From Cryobacterium glaciale (GTDB taxonomy: Bacteria > Actinomycetota > Actinomycetes > Actinomycetales > Microbacteriaceae), in contig NZ_SOEY01000023.1 of NCBI RefSeq assembly GCF_004402535.1, forward strand, positions 50,412 through 114,411: a DNA stretch of 64,000 nucleotides, given 5' to 3'. The notes beneath the pieces are model-generated. The model saw nothing but the letters and a program-made list of their open reading frames with translations. It was not told the origin of the DNA and ran no database searches. Positions 15,846 to 24,926 of this stretch are shown here, piece by piece; positions within the stretch are counted from its first letter, which is position 1; every line of letters begins with the position of its first letter. Position numbers and translations under genes: made by a program.

Positions 15846-16853
15846 ATGAGTCGTCGGCGGGTGGCTGGTGCACCCCTCGCAGCCGCGTCACAGCGGGCCT
15901 ATCTCAGCGACATTCGAGACATCGAATCCTGGTGCCAGACCGTGGGGATCAAGAACATGGCCCACATCGATGCCGGGCAGCTCTTCGCCTATTTTGTCGG
16001 CCTGGTGCGGCGCGGTCGCGCCAGCGCCACTCTTCGCCGTCGACTCACCGCGGTGCGCTGGTACATCGAGAATGAACGCGACGTGAAGATCACCAGCGCG
16101 ACCCTGAGGCACATCGAGAAGCGCGTCCTCAAGGGTGTGCTCGGCCATACCGGCGTGCTCGTCGTCTCGGAGGATTCCATCATTCGAGCGGGACTCACCG
16201 CCGTACTCGGTGATGCCGGCGTGCTGTGCTGGTCAGAAAACGTCTGGACCCTCGACCCCGCGACCCTCGAGTGCTGGGACTACGTGCTGGTCTGGATCCG
16301 TGCCACGAAGGGTGTCGATGCTTACGGTGCGATCGAGGTCGTTCGCGGGGTTGACCCCGAAATCACGGCCCGCGTTCCCATAATTGCCGTGTATTCCGGC
16401 CCGGTTTCCACCGTCGTGCAGCTTCGGCTCTCTGAAGCCGGCGCACGCTACTTTGTTCCCCACACGTGGCTTTCCGACAACATCACCGACCTGTCGCGCC
16501 GCCTCGCCTCGGCCGATGTTCCGCTGCGCTACCACCTCGAAACCCCCTTCGCCTTGAGGCAGCACCTCGGCCTCAGCCTCGGCGGCGATCTCGGAGAACT
16601 CCTCGACGCAGCCGACCTGGTGCCCGTAGCCGTCTGGACCCACGATCTGCCCCAGGAGAAGCTGCCGATTGCCCGATCCGACATCCTGCACCTGCGACGC
16701 GTCGGGCTCGAGAAGGCCGGCATTCCCGTGCCGGAGGAGGGCCGCTACTCCACCGCTTTTCGGCTCGCACCGCTCCTACCCAACTGGACCACCATTCGCC
16801 GCATCGTTCGGGAGGCGTGGGGAATCGGTCCAGCCCGCAGCGACAACCCCTAG
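15846..16853 (+). CDS. Fusion of a tyrosine-recombinase-like N-terminal domain and a receiver-like domain
   Basis: A 335-residue cytosolic protein I cannot assign to a known family. Residues 10-95 (ASQRAYLSDIRDIESWCQTVG ... SATLRRRLTAVRWYIENE) look like the helical core-binding (SAM-like) domain of tyrosine recombinases. The catalytic domain with its R..H-R..Y residues is absent. Residues about 105-225 (GVLVVSEDSIIRAGLTAVLGDAG ... VPIIAVYSG) resemble a response regulator receiver, with Ser-Glu-Asp at the usual acidic pocket. The C-terminal 110 residues have no visible known motif. ATG 15846 was chosen over an upstream TTG. It precedes the Hsp70/FtsK array on the same strand. Confidence 0.6.
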   Translation: MSRRRVAGAPLAAASQRAYLSDIRDIESWCQTVGIKNMAHIDAGQLFAYFVGLVRRGRASATLRRRLTAVRWYIENERDVKITSATLRHIEKRVLKGVLGHTGVLVVSEDSIIRAGLTAVLGDAGVLCWSENVWTLDPATLECWDYVLVWIRATKGVDAYGAIEVVRGVDPEITARVPIIAVYSGPVSTVVQLRLSEAGARYFVPHTWLSDNITDLSRRLASADVPLRYHLETPFALRQHLGLSLGGDLGELLDAADLVPVAVWTHDLPQEKLPIARSDILHLRRVGLEKAGIPVPEEGRYSTAFRLAPLLPNWTTIRRIVREAWGIGPARSDNP

Positions 16854-16859
16854 CACACG

Positions 16860-16874
16860 GCTTTGGCGCAAAGC
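16860..16874 (+). terminator. Short hairpin after the fusion gene
   Basis: GCTTTG and CAAAGC flank a GCG loop immediately after the stop at 16853. The stem is short and there is no T-run, so it may be a weak terminator or chance. Confidence 0.3.
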
Positions 16875-16978
16875 TAGAGCGTCGCACTGTGGCGACCCGT
16901 TTTCTAGTCTCTTGATTACCGCGCTGGCGGTCTGCAGCCGCAGACCGGTGCGCGGCACCGAGACGGGGAGCACAATAC

Positions 16979-17368
16979 ATGGATGCCGTGAGCGCAATAT
17001 TCGTCGTACTGATTCTGCTCATCGTCGTGATACTCGTGCTTTCTGCCTGGCTCAACAACGCGAGCCAACGGGAGGTGCAAACCCAGGTCACGCTGAGCCC
17101 CCAGCGGGCGGCAGATGTCGCGAACACCGCGTTCAATACCTTCACCTGGAAAGACGTGGGCGGCCCCGGCGACATCAACAAGCGTCGCCGCACCATGAAT
17201 GACTCCGGCCCGGTCATCTCCATCGATGTCGCCGATCTGCCGAGCGGCGGTTCCAACATCACCGTCTGGATGTCGGCGTGGACCAAGAAGGGCCCCACCA
17301 TTCAGGGTTCCGACATTGTCATGCGCCAGCGCAGCAAGATCATCAAGCGTCTCGAAGCCGAGGTCTGA
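16979..17368 (+). CDS. Small single-pass membrane protein, first gene of the Hsp70/FtsK array
   Basis: A 129-residue protein with an N-terminal membrane helix (residues 4-24, IFVVLILLIVVILVLSAWL) and a soluble domain of about 100 residues ending EV. No known domain is recognised. The soluble part has a beta-rich look (VISIDVADLPSGGSNITVWMSAWTKKGPTIQGS). It ends four bases before the Hsp70 GTG and so is probably co-expressed. It may be a membrane partner or scaffold for the chaperone set. That role is inference. Confidence 0.72.
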   Translation: MDAVSAIFVVLILLIVVILVLSAWLNNASQREVQTQVTLSPQRAADVANTAFNTFTWKDVGGPGDINKRRRTMNDSGPVISIDVADLPSGGSNITVWMSAWTKKGPTIQGSDIVMRQRSKIIKRLEAEV

Positions 17369-17371
17369 TCC

Positions 17372-18910
17372 GTGGCACTTGCAATCGGCATCGACCTCGG
17401 CACCACGTTCAGTGCCGTCGCTATCCTCCGCGCCACCGGCGAGGCAGAGATTCTGCCCAACCGTGACGGTGATGACATCACGCCATCAGCTGTGCTCTTC
17501 GAAGAATTCGACGGCGTCGACCAGCCGCTCGTTGGCACCATGGCCAAGCACTCAGCCGTCGGCTCGCCCGACAACTACGTTGCTTTCGTCAAACGCCACA
17601 TGGGCGACCCGGCCTGGCGCTTCGACAGCACCTCGGGCGCGAGCTACACGCCCGAAGAGATCTCCGCGCTCATTCTTAAACGCCTCAAAGAGGATGCCGA
17701 ACTCGCGTTGGGCGAGCCCGTCACCGATGCGGTCATCACCGTGCCGGCCTACTTCGACGATGCCCGGCGCACCGCCACCAAACACGCGGGCAAGATAGCC
17801 GGACTCACCGTGCTGCGGGTGCTCAACGAGCCCACCGCAGCCGCCATCTCGTTCGGGCTCTCTACCGCGGCCAGCGGCACGGTGCTCGTGTACGACCTCG
17901 GCGGCGGCACCTTCGACGTCACCCTCATGCGCATTCACGACGGCGACTTCGAGGTGCTCGGCACCGACGGCGACCGCAACCTCGGTGGCTTCGACTTCGA
18001 CAACCGCCTGATGGAGCACATCAGCAAGCAGGTCGTGGCCCAGGGCGGGCCCGACCTGCTCTCGATCGATGCCGACAGCTCTGCCTCGGCGATGCTGCGT
18101 GAGAAGGCCGAGATGGCCAAGCGCAGTCTCACGACCGTGGAGATCGCCAACGTGCATTTGAGTGCGGGCGGCAAATCCTTTCGCATCGCCGTGACCCGCG
18201 CCGAGTTCACCAAGATGACCGAAGATCTGCTGCGCCGCACCGAAGACCTCACCGAGAGCGTGCTCGAGATCGCCAATGTGGCCTGGAAAGACGTGGACCA
18301 CCTGTTGCTCGTCGGCGGGTCCACCCGCATGCCGATGGTGCGCCACCTCGTTGAGGGGCTGGCTGGGCGCCCCGCCGATCGCCGCGTGCACCCCGACCAC
18401 GCCGTCGCCCTCGGCGCGGCCATCGAGGCCGCCGCCGGTGTCGCCAAGAGCGCCGGTCTCGACCTGGATATTTACGAGGGCAAACCGCTCAACGTCTCCG
18501 ACGTCACGTCGCAGGCCATGGGTGTGCTTACGAACGGCAGCGCGGGCAAGACGATCAACGCCATCATCATTCCCCGCAACACCACGATTCCGGCAAAGCT
18601 GGCCAGCACGTTTTATACCGTGGTTGACCAGCAGATTTCGGTCGAGGTTGAAGTCACCCAGGGCGACGACACCGACCCGCAGTATGTCGTGGTCGTCGGC
18701 TCGAAGGTTTTGTCGATTCCTCCGTATCCCGCCGAATCACCCATTCAGGTGATCTACGCCTACGACATCGACCAGACGATTTTCGTCGAGGTGATCGACC
18801 TCGTCGCCAACGTCTCGCTCGGCACCTTCGAGATCGACCGTCTCGCCAACATGGACGACGCCCAGGTAGCCAACGCCACCAACAAGGTCGCCCAACTCAC
18901 CGTTCTTTAG
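17372..18910 (+). CDS. Hsp70-family ATPase without the C-terminal lid
   Basis: A 512-residue DnaK-like protein. The ATPase domain (residues 1-365) has the actin-fold motifs IGIDLGTTFSAVAIL (phosphate 1), VYDLGGGTFDVTLM (phosphate 2), LNEPTAAAISFGLS and LLVGGSTRMPMV (adenosine). A beta substrate-binding domain follows (from LNVSDVTSQAMGVL), but the protein ends about 100 residues short of DnaK, so the helical lid is missing. A housekeeping DnaK is expected elsewhere, and this copy is embedded with two J-like proteins, a GrpE-like protein and an FtsK-type ATPase, so it looks like a dedicated chaperone. GTG start. Confidence 0.93.
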   Translation: MALAIGIDLGTTFSAVAILRATGEAEILPNRDGDDITPSAVLFEEFDGVDQPLVGTMAKHSAVGSPDNYVAFVKRHMGDPAWRFDSTSGASYTPEEISALILKRLKEDAELALGEPVTDAVITVPAYFDDARRTATKHAGKIAGLTVLRVLNEPTAAAISFGLSTAASGTVLVYDLGGGTFDVTLMRIHDGDFEVLGTDGDRNLGGFDFDNRLMEHISKQVVAQGGPDLLSIDADSSASAMLREKAEMAKRSLTTVEIANVHLSAGGKSFRIAVTRAEFTKMTEDLLRRTEDLTESVLEIANVAWKDVDHLLLVGGSTRMPMVRHLVEGLAGRPADRRVHPDHAVALGAAIEAAAGVAKSAGLDLDIYEGKPLNVSDVTSQAMGVLTNGSAGKTINAIIIPRNTTIPAKLASTFYTVVDQQISVEVEVTQGDDTDPQYVVVVGSKVLSIPPYPAESPIQVIYAYDIDQTIFVEVIDLVANVSLGTFEIDRLANMDDAQVANATNKVAQLTVL

Positions 18911-18930
18911 CCAACTCTCGGGAAGCAGCC

Positions 18931-20046
18931 ATGACGTTTATCGACTACTACAACATCCTCGAAGTCCCGCCCACGGCTCAGGCAGACGAGATCAAGACAG
19001 CGGTGAAGGCCCAACGCCGCGAGTGGAACAAGCGGCAGGGTCACCCGAGTGTGGACATCCGCTCGCGTGCTGAGAAAATGACGCAATACCTGTCAGAAGC
19101 CGAGAAAGTGCTGCTCGACCCCTCGCAGCGCGCCGACTTCGACCGCCAACTAGCCGCCAACGCTGCCAAGCCCGAGGCCTCGACCGCGGGCATCCGCGAT
19201 TGGGTAGCTTCGGCCCGGGAATACCTCGACAGCAACAGCGCGGTGCAGGCCAACGCTGCCGCCCGCGAGGCCACCACCAACGAGCCGAACAATCCGGAAG
19301 CCTGGTACGTGCGCGCCTGCGCATCCGAGGCCCTGAGCGATTACGGTGACGCCACCTTCGCCATCAGCGAGGCTCTGCGCCTGACCCCGTCGAACGCCGT
19401 GTTCCACTGCGAGCTCGGTGACATCTACGCCGTCAGCGACCAGTGGCCGGCGGCTAAGTCGGCCTACGAGCGGGCGAGTGCCCTCGAGCCCGAGAATCCG
19501 TTCTACATCGCCGGAGTAGCCAGCGCCCTGATCGCTCTCGACCAATCAGTCGCCGCTCTGCCGATGCTCAAGAAGGTGGCGGCCGAGTACGCCGCGGTCG
19601 ACCTGTTCCAGGAGAAATACGCGATTGCCCTGCTCGACAGTTCGGTGGAGCAATGGTCTACCTTTCCCGACGGCTCGACGTCTATGCTCACCGCGGCGCA
19701 GGTTGAACTCACCCAGAAGGCGCTCGAGGTGGTCTCGGGGCTGCGTATCAACGACCCGGATCTGCGGGCCCACCAGGGTGAGATCACTCGCCAGGTCGAC
19801 AACGCGGCGCGGGAACAGTGGCACGGCTCTGACAACCTGCTCGGCTACGTCATGGGTCTCGGCCTGTCCTTCATTATCGCCGTCATCTCCATCTCCATGG
19901 GCGGGGGTGGGGTCGCCGTCGGCCTGATCTTTCTCGCCGGCACCGGGCTCATCGTCTACCTGTTCGTCAAGCGCCACCGCATGGCCGGCTGGCAGTGGTC
20001 GGCCAGGCATGCGCCGGTGCGCGTGCGCGCCTCCGGAGTGCAGTAG
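18931..20046 (+). CDS. J-like domain, TPR and membrane-helix protein (HPD motif missing)
   Basis: A 371-residue protein. Residues 3-72 (FIDYYNILEVPPTAQADEIK ... KVLLDPSQRADFDRQL) match the J-domain layout, but helix II runs into WNKRQGHPSVDIRSRAEKM, so the catalytic HPD tripeptide is not present in the normal place. Residues 85-235 form TPR-like helical repeats (NNPEAWYVRACASEALSDYG, AVFHCELGDIYAVSDQWPAA). Two membrane helices follow (about 302-325 and 328-348), then a basic tail. It probably tethers the Hsp70 partner at the membrane. Whether it can stimulate Hsp70 without HPD is open. Confidence 0.85.
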   Translation: MTFIDYYNILEVPPTAQADEIKTAVKAQRREWNKRQGHPSVDIRSRAEKMTQYLSEAEKVLLDPSQRADFDRQLAANAAKPEASTAGIRDWVASAREYLDSNSAVQANAAAREATTNEPNNPEAWYVRACASEALSDYGDATFAISEALRLTPSNAVFHCELGDIYAVSDQWPAAKSAYERASALEPENPFYIAGVASALIALDQSVAALPMLKKVAAEYAAVDLFQEKYAIALLDSSVEQWSTFPDGSTSMLTAAQVELTQKALEVVSGLRINDPDLRAHQGEITRQVDNAAREQWHGSDNLLGYVMGLGLSFIIAVISISMGGGGVAVGLIFLAGTGLIVYLFVKRHRMAGWQWSARHAPVRVRASGVQ

Positions 20047-20048
20047 GC

Positions 20049-21710
20049 GTGGCTGAACTCACCCACTACGAGCTGCTGGGAGTCGATCGGCTCGCCGACG
20101 TCGAGACCATTCGCGCGGCCGTGCGCGGGCAACGCCGGGTCTGGACCCAACGCCAGGGCCTGCCGTCGCTCGAGGTGCGCCACGAGGCCGATCGCATGAC
20201 CAGTCGCATCACCGAAGCCGAACGCGTGCTCACCGACCCGGCCCAGCGCGCCGCCTACGACGCCGCCCTGCCCGTGCTCAGGCAAGCGGATGCCCCGGTG
20301 CCAGTGCCGACCGCCACACCGGCACCCACGGCGGATGCCGCACCCTCGCCCTTTGTCACTCCGAACGCTGCGAACAGCGGCGCCTCGCCCCTCGCCCTGA
20401 GCACCGACTGGATCGACCGGGCCAAAGCGTGGGTGCTGGGCCGCAAGATTCTCGCCTCGTCGATCGCCGGCGGAGTCGTGCTGCTGATCGTCATCATCGC
20501 CGCAGCGAACAGCGGCCAGCCGCCGCAGTCCACAGTGGCCATAGACGACACCTCGGTCTCTGACACCGACACCGAAGGAGAGACCGCAGAGCCCGAGCCG
20601 ACAATACGGGCCACGCCCGCGGCGACGACGGCAGTCGACCTCGCCACGGACCTGCGGATCGAGAACGAAGTCGTTTACGCCTACAACAGTCCGTACAACT
20701 TTGTGACCGGCCTCGGGCGCGAATTCGAGCCCTCGATGGTTGCCGCGACCGCGACGGCCTCCGACACCGTGGTGTCGTACGCCGGCACCGGGGCCGACGC
20801 GCGAATCGTGGTGTGGGCATCCGTTTTGCACCCGGCCGTTGATCTCACTCCGGAGACGTACGAGCAGGTGCTCGTGTACGTCAACCCCACCACCTTCACT
20901 CAGACGGGTACGACGGCACTCTCCACTGTGCCGACGCGGCCGGACACCCCCACGCTCGTGGGCACGCCCGACGGCACGGTGCTGCTGACCGAGGGCGGCA
21001 ACTCGTATGCCGGGACCGGTGAACTGACCTCCGCCTACTCGGCCGCCACCGGCGCCGCCGTGTGGCAGCGAGAGGGAGCGGTCAATCGGATTGTCGGCGG
21101 GCTGGCACTCATAGAGAATATGGTGGCGGCCGAGGCGTCCCCGTACGGCGTGCGGTGTCGAGACGTTGTGGCGGTCGTTCCCGCCACGGGCACGGTGACG
21201 TGGGGTGTCGATGCGAGCCAGTTCGCCGACCCGGAGGATAACTGCGGCTATATCGCCCTGACCGACCCGGTCGTGATGGACACCGATAGGTGGGCCAGCT
21301 CTACCTATACGGCCGTGCGGGGCTACCGCGAACAAGCGATCTATCTCTCGGCGACGGGCGCAAAAGTCACCTGGCGCGAGGGCGACGACCTCGGAAGCGG
21401 ATTGGCAGATCCGGTCACCGGACTGGTTTTCAGCACCTATTCGTCGAGCACCAGCGCGCCGCGCCCCACGCTGGTCTACGACCCGGTCGGCGGAACCAGC
21501 TACTTCAGCCTCGCGGCAGACCAGGCCGTGAACCTCGACCTGCAGGTCGAAGCCTTCTTCAACGGCATGCTCTACGCCACGACCACGTCGGAGCGCCTCC
21601 TCATCGACGCGCGCACCGGCGTCACTGTGAGTAAGGACTGGACGGAGGCCCCGATCGGAGTGGTTGAGGGCTGGGCTATCTACCGCAACGGACGAATGGA
21701 GAAATTGTAA
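20049..21710 (+). CDS. J-like domain protein with a membrane helix and an extracellular PQQ-like beta-propeller
   Basis: A 553-residue protein starting at GTG two bases after the previous stop. Residues 2-75 are a J-like domain (HYELLGVDRLADVETIRAAV ... LTDPAQRAAYDAAL), again with RQGLPSLEVR in place of HPD. A Pro/Ala-rich linker leads to one membrane helix (about 139-161, SIAGGVVLLIVIIAAA). The remaining 390 residues would lie outside the cell and show repeated YxxxTGAxxWxxEG-like strands (YSAATGAAVWQREG, PATGTVTWGVDAS, SATGAKVTWREGDD) as in PQQ-type propellers. It links a cytosolic chaperone contact to an outside sensor or binding domain. Confidence 0.85.
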   Translation: MAELTHYELLGVDRLADVETIRAAVRGQRRVWTQRQGLPSLEVRHEADRMTSRITEAERVLTDPAQRAAYDAALPVLRQADAPVPVPTATPAPTADAAPSPFVTPNAANSGASPLALSTDWIDRAKAWVLGRKILASSIAGGVVLLIVIIAAANSGQPPQSTVAIDDTSVSDTDTEGETAEPEPTIRATPAATTAVDLATDLRIENEVVYAYNSPYNFVTGLGREFEPSMVAATATASDTVVSYAGTGADARIVVWASVLHPAVDLTPETYEQVLVYVNPTTFTQTGTTALSTVPTRPDTPTLVGTPDGTVLLTEGGNSYAGTGELTSAYSAATGAAVWQREGAVNRIVGGLALIENMVAAEASPYGVRCRDVVAVVPATGTVTWGVDASQFADPEDNCGYIALTDPVVMDTDRWASSTYTAVRGYREQAIYLSATGAKVTWREGDDLGSGLADPVTGLVFSTYSSSTSAPRPTLVYDPVGGTSYFSLAADQAVNLDLQVEAFFNGMLYATTTSERLLIDARTGVTVSKDWTEAPIGVVEGWAIYRNGRMEKL

Positions 21711-22174
21711 TGAGCGACAGCACTGCAGAACTCGCCGATATCCGCTCCGAGCTGGCCGGGCTCAAAGACCTGTTCCTGCGTCGGCTGCTCGACGACAAGA
21801 CCAAGTCGGCTCAGCACGAGCTGCTGCAGGATCAGCTGCGGGCTACGCAGCAGATCGTGAGCTCCCGCATGTTCGAGGGCCTGTTCAAGGAGTCTCTGCT
21901 GGCGATCGACCGCCTTCAGGCGGGGCCGGCGAGTGACGAGCTGTCGGCATCCGTTTGTGACGAACTGCTCGACGTGTTCGGGCAGTACTCGCTCGCCAGC
22001 GTGGCCGTTGACGGGCCGTTCGACGCCAAGGTGCACCAGCTCGTGGAGACAGCGGCCGCCACGAGCGAGTGTGTGGCCGGCAGCATCACCGAGGTGCGAC
22101 GAGCCGGGTACCTCATGAACGAACGCCTGCTGCGCCCGGCGCAGGTAGTCGTTGCGATTGCCTCGAGTGACTGA
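21710..22174 (+). CDS. GrpE-like nucleotide-exchange factor
   Basis: A 154-residue protein. An N-terminal helical segment (residues 5-60, ELADIRSELAGLKDLFLRRLLDDKTK ...) is followed by a small domain with FGQYSLASVAVDGPFDAKVHQLVET and RRAGYLMNERLLRPAQVVVA. The last stretch matches the GrpE beta-domain pattern (xxGYxxxxRxLRPAxVxV). GrpE releases ADP from Hsp70. Placement behind the Hsp70 and J-like genes supports the role. Its ATG overlaps the previous stop and its own stop overlaps the FtsK-like gene start. Confidence 0.85.
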   Translation: MSDSTAELADIRSELAGLKDLFLRRLLDDKTKSAQHELLQDQLRATQQIVSSRMFEGLFKESLLAIDRLQAGPASDELSASVCDELLDVFGQYSLASVAVDGPFDAKVHQLVETAAATSECVAGSITEVRRAGYLMNERLLRPAQVVVAIASSD

Positions 22175-24926
22175 CTCGCCACTCACCGCCCTGCGCGACA
22201 CCGTGGCGTCGTTCGCAGCCGCCCAGGCGCGCGCCCTCGGCTCGATCGACGCCGCGCAGTCCCAGGTGGGGCCGCATCGGGAGGCCACGGTGAAGACCGC
22301 CGGTGTGGCGCACAATAAGGCCATCGCCATCGCCCGAAATCGCGCGGCTCAGCAGGTGACGGAGCAATCTTTGGCAGCCAGGGACCACGCCCTGCAGCTC
22401 ACTCCCCACCCCGACACGGCCATCGCGGTTGCCGACTACGTCTCGATCGGCACGCTCACGCTCGCGGGGGAGAGCTCGGGAATCAACTCCGAGGTGAAGG
22501 CACCCTTTCTGCTGCCGCTCATCGGGCGCTCCAACGTGGTGATCACCGCGGCTTCGGGCCGGGCCGGGCCGATCGTGCAGGAGATCGTCTGGCAGGCGAT
22601 GAGCAAAACGGCGCCCGCCCAACTTGACGTGGTCGGCTACGACCCGCTGCTCGCCGGCACACTGGCACCGTTCGCGGGCATGAAAGCCGCCGGAGACGGC
22701 TACTTCTCCGTGGTGAACCGGCCGGCGGCCATCGAAACGGTCATCGACCGCGTCGGCACCGACATCCAGCGCGTGAACGACGTGATGCGCGGCGCGAGTG
22801 ACTCCCTGCTCGACTTTCGGCGCGCTGCCGGGGCACCGGTCGAACGCCTGCAGCTGATTGTGCTGCTCGACTACCCCGAGGGCATCAGCGAAGACTCGCA
22901 CAAACGGCTGCTGGCCTACCTCAAGGTGGGTCCGGCGGCGGGCGTGTCGTTCGTCATCGCCGACGGCGACAGCGCCAAACCCGGGTGGTACCGCCCAGAC
23001 GCCTTCGACGCGTTCGCGACCACCATCGCGGCGCGAGCCGACGGTGTGCGGTGGGTGAAGCATCCGCTGTTCGGCGCGGTCATCACGCCGCGCACCACCG
23101 CCTCGCTCGCGGCCAGCGTCGACGCCCACGCCACCGCGGTGCGCGACTCGTCATCGGTAAAAGTGGCCTTCAGCTCCGTTCAGCCCGCGGCCACGCAGTG
23201 GACCGAGAGCAGCGCCAACGGGCTCACCTTCGCCATCGGGGTGGCCGGTCAGCGCACCACCGAGATCGTGCTCGGCGACGAGCGGCAGCAGCGCCACAAC
23301 CTGCTCGTCACCGGGGCGATCGGGCAGGGAAAATCCAACCTGCTCAAGGTGATCATTCACAGCCTCAGCGAACGGTATTCGCCCCACGAGCTCGAACTGT
23401 ACCTGCTTGACTTCAAAGAGGGCGTCACGCTCTATCCGTTCGCGCCCACTCCCGGCTCACTCGACTACCTGCCGCAGGCTCGCGTGTTGGGGCTCGAGAG
23501 CGACCGCGAGTTCGGCGTGGCAGTGCTGCGCTATCTCGAGGGCGAGTTCAGCCGCCGTGCCAAACAGTTTCGTGCCTACGGCGACAATATTGCCAAGTAC
23601 CGCGCGGCCGTGCCCGATGCCCGCATGCCGCGCATCGTGGTGATCGTCGACGAGTTTCACCGTCTGTTCGACCCTGCCGGCACGCTGGCGGATGCCGCGG
23701 CCAGCCTTCTCGAGGCAATCGCGCGTCGCGGCCGTTCTTACGGCGTGCACGTCATTCTGGCCTCGCAAACCGTTTCGGGTATCGCCGCGCTGATGACCCG
23801 CGAGAACGGAATCTTCTCGCAGTTTCCCATTCGCATCGCCCTCAAGAACTCCCTCGCCGAGTCGTACTCCACCCTCGGCCAGGGCAATGACGGCGCATTC
23901 ACCCTGCGTGCCCCCGGACAGGCCATCGTCAACATGGACTACGGCGCCCTCGACTCCAACCAGCTCGTGGTGATCGCCGCCGGCGACGACGGCGAACTCG
24001 ACCGCCGCCGCATTGATTGGTTCACCCGCGCCAAAAACACCACGGATGCGCCGCTCGTCTTCGACGGTGCCGCCCACCTCACCCCCGCGGCCGGTATCGC
24101 TGCGATCGGGCGCCTCCGCAGCAGGGCAGCCGCACTGGGGGTCGCTCCGGCCGCGCTCGTTGGCCTGCCGATCGCGCTCGGCGTGGATTTCATCAGTATC
24201 TCCCTCGGAGCCGAACCCGGCCGCAACATCGCCGTGCTCGGAGCCGGTGAAGATACCAGCCAGCTCGACGACGGCGACGCCCCGGCCAACAACGCGATCG
24301 GGGTGTTGCAGGCGGCGGCGCTGTCACTGGCGCTGCAGCATCCGTCTGGCAATGCCGTGTTTGTGAGCGTCGACCTGCTCGACGACGCCACCGCGCGTCG
24401 CAACAACCTGCCGCGCTGGTACACGCTGATGGAGCGACTCGGCTTTGCGGTGCGCGTTGTGGGCCGAGCCGACCTGCCGGGCTATTTGATGGAGGCGGCC
24501 GAGCTGGTGGCAGCCGGGCCCAGCCCGGTCACCACCTACATCATCGGGTTCGCCCTCGACCGCGCCAGCAACCTCGAAACGCCCGACGCTTTCGCCAACA
24601 CGCCCATCGACCACCTGCGCGCGATTCTCAAAGACGGCCCCACCGCATCGGTACACGTGATCGGTTGGTGGGCGAACGCCGGCACCTACAAGACCCACCT
24701 CGGCTACCTCAGTGATGGGTGGATCGCCACGCAACTGCTGCTGCGCCTCGACCAATCCTCGGTGCAAGACCTGCTCGGGCCGTTCGTGGAGTGGACGGTG
24801 CGCGACAATCGCGCGTTGCTCAGCGACAGCACCCAACTTGCCGAACCCACGGTGGTCGTTCCGTTCGTGCCGCTCGGCGACCGCGACAGCGCGCTCTTCA
24901 CCAACGCCGACTGGGATGCCCCATGA
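22167..24926 (+). CDS. Three-module FtsK/SpoIIIE (EccC-like) ATPase, soluble
   Basis: A 919-residue protein. After a helical N-terminus (to about 95) there are three consecutive FtsK-type modules. The middle one is intact: Walker A GAIGQGKS at residues 383-390, Walker B IVVIVDEFH with Asp495/Glu496, then ILASQTVSGI. The first (about 115-300) has ASGRAGP where Walker A should be. The third (from about 670) has GAGEDTSQL and no Walker A Lys. This resembles EccC/EssC of type VII secretion, but no transmembrane helix is visible. GTG 22167 overlaps the GrpE stop by 8 bp. An upstream TTG at 22152 is less likely. Confidence 0.88.
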   Translation: MTDSPLTALRDTVASFAAAQARALGSIDAAQSQVGPHREATVKTAGVAHNKAIAIARNRAAQQVTEQSLAARDHALQLTPHPDTAIAVADYVSIGTLTLAGESSGINSEVKAPFLLPLIGRSNVVITAASGRAGPIVQEIVWQAMSKTAPAQLDVVGYDPLLAGTLAPFAGMKAAGDGYFSVVNRPAAIETVIDRVGTDIQRVNDVMRGASDSLLDFRRAAGAPVERLQLIVLLDYPEGISEDSHKRLLAYLKVGPAAGVSFVIADGDSAKPGWYRPDAFDAFATTIAARADGVRWVKHPLFGAVITPRTTASLAASVDAHATAVRDSSSVKVAFSSVQPAATQWTESSANGLTFAIGVAGQRTTEIVLGDERQQRHNLLVTGAIGQGKSNLLKVIIHSLSERYSPHELELYLLDFKEGVTLYPFAPTPGSLDYLPQARVLGLESDREFGVAVLRYLEGEFSRRAKQFRAYGDNIAKYRAAVPDARMPRIVVIVDEFHRLFDPAGTLADAAASLLEAIARRGRSYGVHVILASQTVSGIAALMTRENGIFSQFPIRIALKNSLAESYSTLGQGNDGAFTLRAPGQAIVNMDYGALDSNQLVVIAAGDDGELDRRRIDWFTRAKNTTDAPLVFDGAAHLTPAAGIAAIGRLRSRAAALGVAPAALVGLPIALGVDFISISLGAEPGRNIAVLGAGEDTSQLDDGDAPANNAIGVLQAAALSLALQHPSGNAVFVSVDLLDDATARRNNLPRWYTLMERLGFAVRVVGRADLPGYLMEAAELVAAGPSPVTTYIIGFALDRASNLETPDAFANTPIDHLRAILKDGPTASVHVIGWWANAGTYKTHLGYLSDGWIATQLLLRLDQSSVQDLLGPFVEWTVRDNRALLSDSTQLAEPTVVVPFVPLGDRDSALFTNADWDAP

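Noticed and set aside
15846..16853. Functional integrase or prophage marker
   Set aside because: The catalytic tyrosine-recombinase domain is missing, and no phage structural genes, attachment repeats or tRNA are seen nearby.
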